From Tragulus kanchil (taxonomy: Eukaryota > Chordata > Mammalia > Artiodactyla > Tragulidae): DNA of 64,000 bases. Positions 12,901-24,900 of the stretch are shown here, piece by piece. The stretch is from positions 131,326,831 through 131,390,830 of the forward strand of contig JAIOJX010000002.1 of assembly GCA_022376925.1 (NCBI GenBank), written 5' to 3'. The position numbers and the translations under genes are program-made. The notes under the pieces are model-generated. The model worked only from the letters and a program-made list of their open reading frames with translations. It did no database searches and had not been told where the DNA came from. Position 1 is the first letter of the stretch. Every line of letters begins with the position of its first letter.

Positions 12901-15900
12901 TTTTAAACTTTGGCCTCTTTTATTGTTTTTTTGTTCATTTATTTTCATCCATCTTTAGTCTCTGGCCTGTGTGGACCTCCCATTGCAGTGGCCTATCTTG
13001 TTACAGAGCATCAGCCCTGGGCGTGTGCGCTCTAGAGCGCGGGCTCCTAATTGGACGTACCGGTTCAGCTGCTCTGTGGTCTTCTGCCTGTATAATCCTC
13101 TTTACTCGGCCCGTGCACTTGGTTTACTCTCTTATTTATGCTTAAGATTGCTAATGCGACTTGCAGAATCCACTTTGGTACTCTTCAGTCTACCTCAAAA
13201 TCACATATTCTGAATTGTACTTTTGTTTACTCATTTTTACTTATATTCTTTGTTCATAGATGTTTTTTCTTTTTGCTCCTTGTAGGTAAAATATCATCTG
13301 CGTTTTAGTAGTTTTCAGAGGAATAAGAATGTGGGTTTTCTACGACCCAGAAGCTGGGAAACAGATGCTCTCTTCCGACTTTTCCTTCTATGGGACCCAG
13401 ATATCAACGTTTTCCAAATGGGGGTAGTCCTGGTGAGCAGATTTTTGAGCATACTTATGTTAATATCCTAGTAGTATAGTAAGAGCCATCACATAGTTGT
13501 GCTTATATTTCTTCAACCTCGGGATGAAAATTGTTTATTTTTTATTTACTATGCTTTATTACTTTAACATTTTTAGTGTCAAAAAGACCTTATGAAAAAT
13601 TCTGCTTACTGAAAAATGTATTTTTATTCTTTCCTCATTATTATTTTTGTTACCCTTATATATTCATGTACATTTACTTGTGAAATTTTGACTTTAATGA
13701 CTTAATGTACACATCCAAGTATTGCACTGATTTATTACAGCTATGTTAGAATTGATGTTGAGTTGATAAAGTTTTTAATATAGCTAAGGTAATTTAAAAT
13801 TTATTATACAAGCTACCATTTAAAAATCTTTATGTGAAGCATTGCTTTCCCAACAATAATGCAAATTTACTTTGAGGAAATTATTCAGTAAGAGAAATAG
13901 ACTCTGACCAATTTACTGTAATTCTTAAAAATTTAAAATAACCTACATATTATATAGGATAAATGAATACCAAAATATAAAATGTAATTTAACAGAACAT
14001 CATGTAGTTATTAAAAATAGGCATTATCGAATCTTCTGAAAATTAAAGCTCAGAACTCTATTATGAGATTATAGATATGTAAATTACATTATTCATCAAC
14101 ATAAAACTGAGATGGATACCCAAGTATGAAAATAATTCCATGTTAGAGTTGTGGGATTGTGTTGCATGTTGTTATTTTAAGATATTTCAAACAATATTTT
14201 TTGTCATAAAATTTAAAACAAATCTTACATCTTTTTCACCTCATGTTACTGTACTTTGAACTTAGCCTGGGGTATTAACTTTATAAAGGTTAGACTGGTG
14301 AAAAACTTAGAAAGCTGGATCATCCTAAGAGTTAACAGAGATGTGAGTGCATAGAAACCCAAATACACTGCTAGAGGAATGTTACATAAGCTCGACCAGC
14401 CATTCTGAGGAACAGTCTGACACTGCTGACTGTCTTAGCCAGTTTGAGATTCTACAACAAAACCTCACAGACTGGATAACTTATAAACAACATAAATTTA
14501 TTTCTCACACCTCTGGGGCCTGGAACGTACAAAATCAAGGCACCAGCAGGGGCATATTTTATGAAGGCCCTCTTCCTAGTTCATAGCCTCTGCCTTCTTA
14601 CTGTGTCTAGGGATCTTTCTGGAACCTCTTCGGTAAGAGCTTTTATAATCCATTTATGAAGACTCCACTGTCATGACTTTAAACCATTACCTCCGATGTT
14701 AGGGTTTCAGCATAGAGTTGGCCTTCTGTGTCTGCTGGTTTTGGATCTGCGGATTCAACCAAGATACAAAGGGGCAACTGTGTTTGTTATACATGCCATT
14801 TTATATGAGGGACTTGAGCATCTATACAGGTTGGTTTTTTTTTTTTTTTTTGACCTCTTTTTTTGCTTTTTTTTTAAAAGATTTATTTATTTATTTATTG
14901 GGGAGGGGATGGGGAGGGAAGGGAGCAGGTGGGCCACTTCTGTTGGTCTTTCACTCATTTATTTTTCATCTGTCCTTGCTCTTCAGCCCATGTGGGCCTC
15001 CCATCATGGTGGCCTCGGTTGTCGCAGAGCACCGGCTTTGGGCGCATGCGCTCCAGAGCTCCGGCTCGGTAGTTGGACACATCGGTCCAGCAGCTCCGCG
15101 GCACGTGGGATCCTCCCAGGCCAGGGATCGAACCGGCTCCTCTTGCACTGCAAGGCGGCGTCCCCACCCACTGGACCACCAGGGAAACCCTTTTATTGAC
15201 TTTTTATCCATTTATTTTCATCCATCTTTGCTTTTGGCCGGTATAAAAAAAAACTTTTGAGATGGATACCCAAGTATGAAAATAATTCCATGTTAGAGTT
15301 GTGGGATTGTGTTGCATGTTGTTATTTTAAGATATTTCAAACAATATTTTTTGTCATAAAATTTAAAACAAATCTTACATCTTTTTCACCTCATGTTACT
15401 GTACTTTGAACTTAGCCTGGGGTATTAACTTTATAAAGGTTAGACTGGTGAAAAACTTAGAAAGCTGGATCATCCTAAGAGTTAACAGAGATGTGAGTGC
15501 ATAGAAACCCAAATACACTGCTAGAGGAATGTTACATAAGCTCGACCAGCCATTCTGAGGAACAGTCTGACACTGCTGACTGTCTTAGCCAGTTTGAGAT
15601 TCTACAACAAAACCTCACAGACTGGATAACTTATAAACAACATAAATTTATTTCTCACACCTCTGGGGCCTGGAACGTACAAAATCAAGGCACCAGCAGG
15701 GGCATATTTTATGAAGGCCCTCTTCCTAGTTCATAGCCTCTGCCTTCTTACTGTGTCTAGGGATCTTTCTGGAACCTCTTCGGTAAGAGCTTTTATAATC
15801 CATTTATGAAGACTCCACTGTCATGACTTTAAACCATTACCTCCGATGTTAGGGTTTCAGCATAGAGTTGGCCTTCTGTGTCTGCTGGTTTTGGATCTGC

Positions 15901-18900
15901 GGATTCAACCAAGATACAAAGGGGCAACTGTGTTTGTTATACATGCCATTTTATATGAGGGACTTGAGCATCTATACAGGTTGGTTTTTTTTTTTTTTTT
16001 TGACCTCTTTTATTGCTTTTTTTTAAAAAGATTTATTTATTTATTTATTGGGGAGGGGATGGGGAGGGAAGGGAGCAGGTGGGCCACTTCTGTTGGTCTT
16101 TCACTCATTTATTTTTCATCTGTCCTTGCTCTTCAGCCCATGTGGGCCTCCCATCATGGTGGCCTCGGTTGTCGCAGAGCACCGGCTTTGGGCGCATGCG
16201 CTCCAGAGCTCCGGCTCGGTAGTTGGACACATCGGTCCAGCAGCTCCGCGGCACGTGGGATCCTCCCAGGCCAGGGATCGAACCGGCTCCTCTTGCACTG
16301 CAAGGCGGCGTCCCCACCCACTGGACCACCAGGGAAACCCTTTTATTGACTTTTTATCCATTTATTTTCATCCATCTTTGCTTTTTGGCCGGTGTGGACC
16401 TCCCATCACAGTAGCCTCCCTGTCACAGAGCACCAGCTCTGGACGCATGTGCTCCAGAGTGCCGGCTCTCAATTGGATACACCAGTCTAGTCGCTCCATG
16501 GCGTGTGGAACCTTCCCGGGCCGGGTATCCAACTGGTGCCCCTCGCACTGCAAGGCGGACTCTTTACCCACTCAACCACCAGGGGCGCCCCATATGGTTT
16601 TCATCTGAAGGAGTTTCTGAAACAAATCCTCAACAGATACCAGGGGATGACTATATGAATGTACTTTGGGTGGACAAAATGTTCAAGCCATAGAAGTAGT
16701 CAATTAAGAATATACTCCTGAATACAAAACTCTTAAATTGATCCATAAGAATGTTCTTGGCAGTCTGGTAATAAGAAATAGAAAGTAATTGGACAACTAA
16801 CTAGAAAGACTTATCTAGATATATGCATAGCATCTAAAATCATAGAATTAAGTGAATAAAATTTATGATGCAATTTATGTAAATTAAAATATATGCAAAC
16901 AAAATACCAATGCAAATTTTAGAACACATACAAGCATAAAGATATCCATCAAACACAGTAAGAATATCACCAGTGGGAAGGAGAAAGGGGCAGAGGAAAT
17001 AAGAATATAAGAAAATAGGGCTTCCCTGGTGGTCCAATGGGTAAGGACACTGCCTTGCAGTGCAAGGGGCGCTGGTTCGATCCCTGGCCTGGGAAGCTCC
17101 CACATGCTGCGGAGCAGCTGGACTGATGTGTCAGTTACCGAGCTGGAGCTCTGTAGCGTATGCGCCTGTGCTCTGCGACAACAGAGGCCACTGTGATGGG
17201 AGGCCCTCATGGGCCAAAGAACAAAGATGAATGAAAATAAATAAATGGAAGACCAATAGAAGTGGCCCCCCGCCTCTCTCCCTCCCCAACCTGTCCCCCC
17301 CACAAAAAACTTAATAAAAAAGAATTTAAGAAAATAAATAAAGTGGGCTTAGGAGCATGAAGTAATAATTGAGTTATGAATTGAGGATTATGATTAGTTC
17401 AATCCGCTGCACTTGAATCTAAAAATGTGTTTGTGTAAAAACAGCTATCTGCATGACATAAAAATGAAATATATAAGTGGACTAATTGATTAAAATACCT
17501 TGGCCCTATTTATTTATTTATTTTTTAAATATCTTTTTTTTTTTGCCACTTCTATTGATCTTTCATTTTATTTATCTTTGTTCTTTGGCCTGTGTGGGCC
17601 TCCCATCGCAGTGGCCTCTTTCATTGCAGAGCACTGGCTCTGGGCACATGTGCTCCAGAGCTCCAGCTTGAGAGCTGCAGCCACTCTGCGGCCTGTGAGG
17701 TCTTCCCAGGCCAGGAATTGAACCCACCGTGTCCTTACCCACTTGACCACCAGGGAAGCCCCTTGGCCCTGTTTTTATTGTTGAATTACCTACATGTCTC
17801 CATGAACTCTTATTCTGAATATAACCTTAATTTATAGGAGCCTGGTGGGCCATAGTCTACTGAGTCAGACACAATTGAGCACACACATACCCACACCCCT
17901 TTAAAAAAGGTTGTTTAAATATCTCTTCTTATCCTAAATTTCTTTTTCTCTTACTATAATAACTAAAGTTTTTGAATCATTACTCTTATTCCAAAATACT
18001 ATGAATAGGTTTGATTATATCAGTTTTGCTGGTAAACTACCTGAGGCTCAGAGAGATTATGTAAACTGAGCCAAAGACTAAATAACTGATAAGCATTGGA
18101 GTTGGGAATTAAACAAATGCAGTTTCAATTTATATATAAATAATTCTCTGTTCCACCACTGAAAACATTCATGTTATTCTCAATCATAAGAGACTTTGGA
18201 GAAATAAATAATCTTAAATTAAGGTCCTATCAGTACTTCTCCTTAAAAGAATATTGGGAGAGACTGTAGGCTTACATGGATAGGGAACTCAGCAGTGGCC
18301 ATTGGACTTGAAAAAGTCCATTCTCATTCAAATTCCAAAGAAAGGCAATGTCAAAGAATGGTCAAACTACCATACAGTCGTACTCATTTCTCATTCTAGT
18401 AATGTAATCCTCAAAATCCTTCAATCTAGGCTTCAAAAGTATGTGAACCAAGAACTTCCAGATGTACAAGCTGGATATAGAAAAGGCAAAGGAGCCAGAG
18501 ATCAAATTACTAACATCTACTGGATCACAGAAAATAAAGAGAATTCCAAAACATATCTATCTCTGCTTCATTGACTACCTAAAGCCTTTGATTATGTGGA
18601 TCACAACAACTGTGGAAAATTCTGGAAGAGATGGGACTATCAGACCACCTTACCTATCTCGTGAGAAGCCTGCAGGCAGGATAAGAAGCAACAGTTAGAA
18701 CCAGACATGAAACAACAGACTGGGTTCCAAATTGGGAAAGGAGTATGTCAGGCTGTATATTATCACCCTGTTTATTCAATTTATACACAAACAACATCAT
18801 GCAAAATATGGAATCAGGATTGCTGAGAGAACTATCAACAACCTTACATATAGATGATGCCACTTTAATGGCAGAAAGTGTAGAGGAACTAAGGAGGATC

Positions 18901-21900
18901 TTGATGAAGGCTAAAGAGGAGAGTAAAAAAGCTGGCCTCAAACTCAATATTCAGAAGACGAAGATCATATCCGGTTCCAGTTCATGGCAAACAGATGGGC
19001 AAACAATGGAAGCAGTTACAGACTTTATTTTCTTGGACTCCAAAATTGCAGTAGATGGCTACTGCAGCCATGAGTTTAAAAGGCACTTGCTTCTTCAAAG
19101 AAAAGCTATATCAAACCAAAAAAGCTTATTCAAAAGCAGGGACATCGCTCTGCTGACAAAAATCTGTATAATCAAAGCTATGGCTTTCCCAGTAGTTATG
19201 TATGGATGTGAGATTTGGACCATTAAAGAAGGTAGAGTGCTGAAGAATTTATTCCCTTGAACTGTGGTGTTGCAGGAGACTCTTTAGTGGCCCTTGAACT
19301 GAAAGCAGATGCAGTCAGTCAGTCTTAAAGGAAATAAATAATTTTTAAAGCTATCAGTCCAAAATTGGAACTGTAGGCTTACCTGGATAGGGAACTCAGC
19401 AGTGGCCATTGGACTTGAAAAAGTCCATTCTCATTCAAATTCCAAAGAAAGGCAATGTCAAAGAATGGTCAAACTACCATACAGTCGTACTCATTTCTCA
19501 TTCTAGTAATGTAATCCTCAAAATCCTTCAATCTAGGCTTCAAAAGTATGTGAACCAAGAACTTCCAGATGTACAAGCTGGATATAGAAAAGGCAAAGGA
19601 GCCAGAGATCAAATTACTAACATCTACTGGATCACAGAAAATAAAGAGAATTCCAAAACATATCTATCTCTGCTTCATTGACTACCTAAAGCCTTTGATT
19701 ATGTGGATCACAACAACTGTGGAAAATTCTGGAAGAGATGGGACTATCAGACCACCTTACCTATCTCGTGAGAAGCCTGCAGGCAGGATAAGAAGCAACA
19801 GTTAGAACCAGACATGAAACAACAGACTGGGTTCCAAATTGGGAAAGGAGTATGTCAGGCTGTATATTATCACCCTGTTTATTCAATTTATACACAAACA
19901 ACATCATGCAAAATATGGAATCAGGATTGCTGAGAGAACTATCAACAACCTTACATATAGATGATGCCACTTTAATGGCAGAAAGTGTAGAGGAACTAAG
20001 GAGGATCTTGATGAAGGCTAAAGAGGAGAGTAAAAAAGCTGGCCTCAAACTCAATATTCAGAAGACGAAGATCATATCCGGTTCCAGTTCATGGCAAACA
20101 GATGGGCAAACAATGGAAGCAGTTACAGACTTTATTTTCTTGGACTCCAAAATTGCAGTAGATGGCTACTGCAGCCATGAGTTTAAAAGGCACTTGCTTC
20201 TTCAAAGAAAAGCTATATCAAACCAAAAAAGCTTATTCAAAAGCAGGGACATCGCTCTGCTGACAAAAATCTGTATAATCAAAGCTATGGCTTTCCCAGT
20301 AGTTATGTATGGATGTGAGATTTGGACCATTAAAGAAGGTAGAGTGCTGAAGAATTTATTCCCTTGAACTGTGGTGTTGCAGGAGACTCTTTAGTGGCCC
20401 TTGAACTGAAAGCAGATGCAGTCAGTCAGTCTTAAAGGAAATCAACCATGAATATTCATTGGAAGTAATGATGCTGAAGCTGAAGCTCGAATATTTTGGC
20501 TACCTGATGTGAAGAGACAACTCACTGGAAAAGATCCTGTTGCTGGGACAAATAGAAAGCAGAAGGAAAATGAGACGACAGAGGACAAAATGGTTGGATG
20601 GCATCACTGAGTCAATGGACATGATCTGAGCAAACTCTGGGAGATGGTGAAGGACAGGGAAGCCTTGCATGCTGCAGTCCTTGGAGTCTCAAAGAGTCAG
20701 ACACAAATGAGTGATGGAACTTAATTGTACTGTTCATAAGTCTTTAAATGTAAATGCTAAAGTCATGAAGTACTACAACAAAATTTATGAAAACATCTTC
20801 ATGACTTTGAGGTAGCTCATGCTGTATTTAGGACACAAAAAGTGTTTGCTATAAGATTTTAAAATTGACTAATTAAACTTTATTAAAATTACATAAAAGT
20901 GAGTATTACAAATTAAAATGCAAGATTCAGGGTGTAGAAAATATGACAGGAGATTCACTTTCAAAATCTATGAAAGACTTGTGTAGATTGTAGAAAGCTC
21001 AGTTTTCAGATGTCATGCCAATGCCAAGTTTATTTCCAAACAAAAGTTTTTTATTTGCAGTTGATTTCAAAACTAAACTTACCTACCATAAAAAACTCTT
21101 TGCAGGGCTTCCCTGGTGGTCCAGTGGGTAGAGAGTCCGCCTTGCAGTGCAAGGTGCACCAGTGCGATCCCTGGCCCAGTAGGATCCTGTGTGCCGAGTG
21201 GCTAGACCGGTCCTTCAAGAAAGGCTACATGCAGACCATGAAAAGCTTACAGACTTTATTTTCTTGGACTCCAAAATTGCAGTAGATGGCTACTGCAGCC
21301 ATGAGTTTAAAAGGCACTTGCTTCTTCAAAGAAAAGCTATATCAAACCAAAAAAGCTTATTCAAAAGCAGGGACATCGCTCTGCTGACAAAAATCTGTAT
21401 AATCAAAGCTATGGCTTTCCCAGTAGTTATGTATGGATGTGAGATTTGGACCATTAAAGAAGGTAGAGTGCTGAAGAATTTATTCCCTTGAACTGTGGTG
21501 TTGCAGGAGACTCTTTAGTGGCCCTTGAACTGAAAGCAGATGCAGTCAGTCAGTCTTAAAGGAAATCAACCATGAATATTCATTGGAAGTAATGATGCTG
21601 AAGCTGAAGCTCGAATATTTTGGCTACCTGATGTGAAGAGACAACTCACTGGAAAAGATCCTGTTGCTGGGACAAATAGAAAGCAGAAGGAAAATGAGAC
21701 GACAGAGGACAAAATGGTTGGATGGCATCACTGAGTCAATGGACATGATCTGAGCAAACTCTGGGAGATGGTGAAGGACAGGGAAGCCTTGCATGCTGCA
21801 GTCCTTGGAGTCTCAAAGAGTCAGACACAAATGAGTGATGGAACTTAATTGTACTGTTCATAAGTCTTTAAATGTAAATGCTAAAGTCATGAAGTACTAC

Positions 21901-24900
21901 AACAAAATTTATGAAAACATCTTCATGACTTTGAGGTAGCTCATGCTGTATTTAGGACACAAAAAGTGTTTGCTATAAGATTTTAAAATTGACTAATTAA
22001 ACTTTATTAAAATTACATAAAAGTGAGTATTACAAATTAAAATGCAAGATTCAGGGTGTAGAAAATATGACAGGAGATTCACTTTCAAAATCTATGAAAG
22101 ACTTGTGTAGATTGTAGAAAGCTCAGTTTTCAGATGTCATGCCAATGCCAAGTTTATTTCCAAACAAAAGTTTTTTATTTGCAGTTGATTTCAAAACTAA
22201 ACTTACCTACCATAAAAAACTCTTTGCAGGGCTTCCCTGGTGGTCCAGTGGGTAGAGAGTCCGCCTTGCAGTGCAAGGTGCACCAGTGCGATCCCTGGCC
22301 CAGTAGGATCCTGTGTGCCTCCGAGTGGCTAGACCGGTCCATTTATAAGCCAGCACTCTGCAGCTCATGCACCTAGGGCCGGTGCTCTGAAACGGGAGAG
22401 GCCACTGCCATGGGAGGCCCACACAGGCCAAAGAGTAAAGATGGATGAAAATGAATAGATAAAGGACCAATGAAAGGCCAAAATTTAAGAAAAAGAAAAA
22501 CTATTTGCATACCATTATAGATTCAAGGACTGGGTAGCACTGCTTTAGTGACCAGCAACTAATATAACTCACTCAGTATGAGTGTCACTTAATTTTTCAA
22601 ATGTCAAGGGTACTTAATCAAAGTCTTTACTTACCAATAGTTAACTCCATTATCATTCCATTGAAATTGCAGAAAGTTGCTTTATAATTTCATGGAATAT
22701 TCTTCTTCTGGGAAGCTGAAGATTGGGTTCCATTTAAAGAGTATTCTTTATGTATTTACTTGGGGAAACAAATGATAGCCTTTGTGACATTAGACTATGA
22801 GAAGGGCCTCATTCCAACAATTAACTGTGTTGTTTGTCTGACACACTGTCATTACCTTCTTTGTTCAGCTCAGCTATTTCTTGTTCTATTTTACTTAGAA
22901 ATCTGTGTTTTTCTCATTTAGGTTACATCACTGAAGGGTTCCTGTTAATGCAACAAGCCTTGGATATGGCCATAATGAAATATCACAACAGTGTTGCTGC
23001 ACAAAACCTATTAAAAAGTTACATCTACTGATAAAAAAATGTTGGGGCTTTTAAAAAAATTTTAAATTTTTGACTAATTAAACTTTATTAAAATTACATA
23101 AAAGTGAGTATTACAAATTAAAATGCAAGATTCAGGGTGTAGAAAATATGACAGGAGATTCACTTTCAAAATCTATGAAAGACTTGTGTAGATTGTAGAA
23201 AGCTCAGTTTTCAGATGTCATGCCAATGCCAAGTTTATTTCCAAACAAAAGTTTTTTATTTGCAGTTGATTTCAAAACTAAACTTACCTACCATAAAAAA
23301 CTCTTTGCAGGGCTTCCCTGGTGGTCCAGTGGGTAGAGAGTCCGCCTTGCAGTGCAAGGTGCACCAGTGCGATCCCTGGCCCAGTAGGATCCTGTGTGCC
23401 TCCGAGTGGCTAGACCGGTCCATTTATAAGCCAGCACTCTGCAGCTCATGCACCTAGGGCCGGTGCTCTGAAACGGGAGAGGCCACTGCCATGGGAGGCC
23501 CACACAGGCCAAAGAGTAAAGATGGATGAAAATGAATAGATAAAGGACCAATGAAAGGCCAAAATTTAAGAAAAAGAAAAACTATTTGCATACCATTATA
23601 GATTCAAGGACTGGGTAGCACTGCTTTAGTGACCAGCAACTAATATAACTCACTCAGTATGAGTGTCACTTAATTTTTCAAATGTCAAGGGTACTTAATC
23701 AAAGTCTTTACTTACCAATAGTTAACTCCATTATCATTCCATTGAAATTGCAGAAAGTTGCTTTATAATTTCATGGAATATTCTTCTTCTGGGAAGCTGA
23801 AGATTGGGTTCCATTTAAAGAGTATTCTTTATGTATTTACTTGGGAAACAAATGATAGCCTTTGTGACATTAGACTATGAGAAGGGCCTCATTCCAACAA
23901 TTAACTGTGTTGTTTGTCTGACACACTGTCATTACCTTCTTTGTTCAGCTCAGCTATTTCTTGTTCTATTTTACTTAGAAATCTGTGTTTTTCTCATTTA
24001 GGTTACATCACTGAAGGGTTCCTGTTAATGCAACAAGCCTTGGATATGGCCATAATGAAATATCACAACAGTGTTGCTGCACAAAACCTATTAAAAGATG
24101 TCACCATTTTTGTTCAAAGGTTTCCATACCCGATATATGATCATGATTACTTCTTTAAATATTTCGGTATTTTTATCCCATTAGTAATCTTATTTATCTT
24201 TGCTATGAATCATCTTAACCTCATTCAGTCTATTGTGTCGGAAAAGCAAAATCGATTGAAGGTAACTCCACTTTTCTTATGGTAGGTAGAGTTTTTGTAG
24301 AAAATGTTGAAACTATAGTGTAGGTGTTTGTAAAGGGTTGAATTATTTCTACCTTCTCAGACCTATTGTATAGTCATGTTTGTGTAGCATCTAAGAAGTG
24401 AAACCTTATATCTCTTGGCAATTTTTGTAAAATTTATTTTTATTGGAATTCTTGATTTAGTTTTCAGTTTTATTTCTAGAAGACTACTCCACAAAAGATT
24501 GCATATAGAATTTAAGTATAACAATGCCTGAAATCTCTCTGGAAAAAAAAGTGAGATATAAAGAAATAATCAGTTGGACTTGTGGAACCGTGTCTAGATG
24601 AATTTACATGCAATTTAGTTTCAAAATTCTATAATTTTGTGATTATTTTACCAATTTCTGCTATCTGAATTTTTAAATAACGTCTTCTAGTCCCTTCTAG
24701 AATTGCGTCTAAGGAGAGAGAATGTTTTGTTATGGCTAGGGGCTTTGTAGTTCAAACTCTAGCTAGTGATCTATTTAACCAGTGATTAACTTAGTATTAT
24801 TGATTTATTCATTGCCTACTTTGTTTCAGAGAATGATAAAGGTTTGAATCCTATCTCTATTACTTATCGAGTCTATGATGTATCATATAACTTTCCTAGA

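Larger units (their letters stand above)
11533..13742. repeat. Tandem direct duplication 5 (11533-12625 / 12651-13742)
   Basis: Offset 1118, then 1117 after the one-base loss in exon D. Contains a 5'-truncated SINE and exon D. The joint 12626-12650 is T-rich. Confidence 0.9.
14108..16395. repeat. Tandem direct duplication 6 (14108-15245 / 15258-16395)
   Basis: Offset 1150. Intron with old repeat remnants plus a long CHR-type SINE. Copy 1 stops inside the second SINE of a tandem SINE pair. Confidence 0.9.
20123..22340. repeat. Tandem direct duplication 8 (20123-21213 / 21247-22340)
   Basis: Offset 1124. Runs from the Bov-B reverse-transcriptase region into a sense SINE. It overlaps duplication 7, giving three copies of part of Bov-B. 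The joint 21214-21246 is a scrambled version of the Bov-B sequence before 20123. Confidence 0.9.
21990..24096. repeat. Tandem direct duplication 9 (21990-23016 / 23071-24096)
   Basis: Offset 1081. Includes a sense SINE and the first 95 nt of exon E. The joint 23017-23070 is A/T-rich. Confidence 0.9.
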
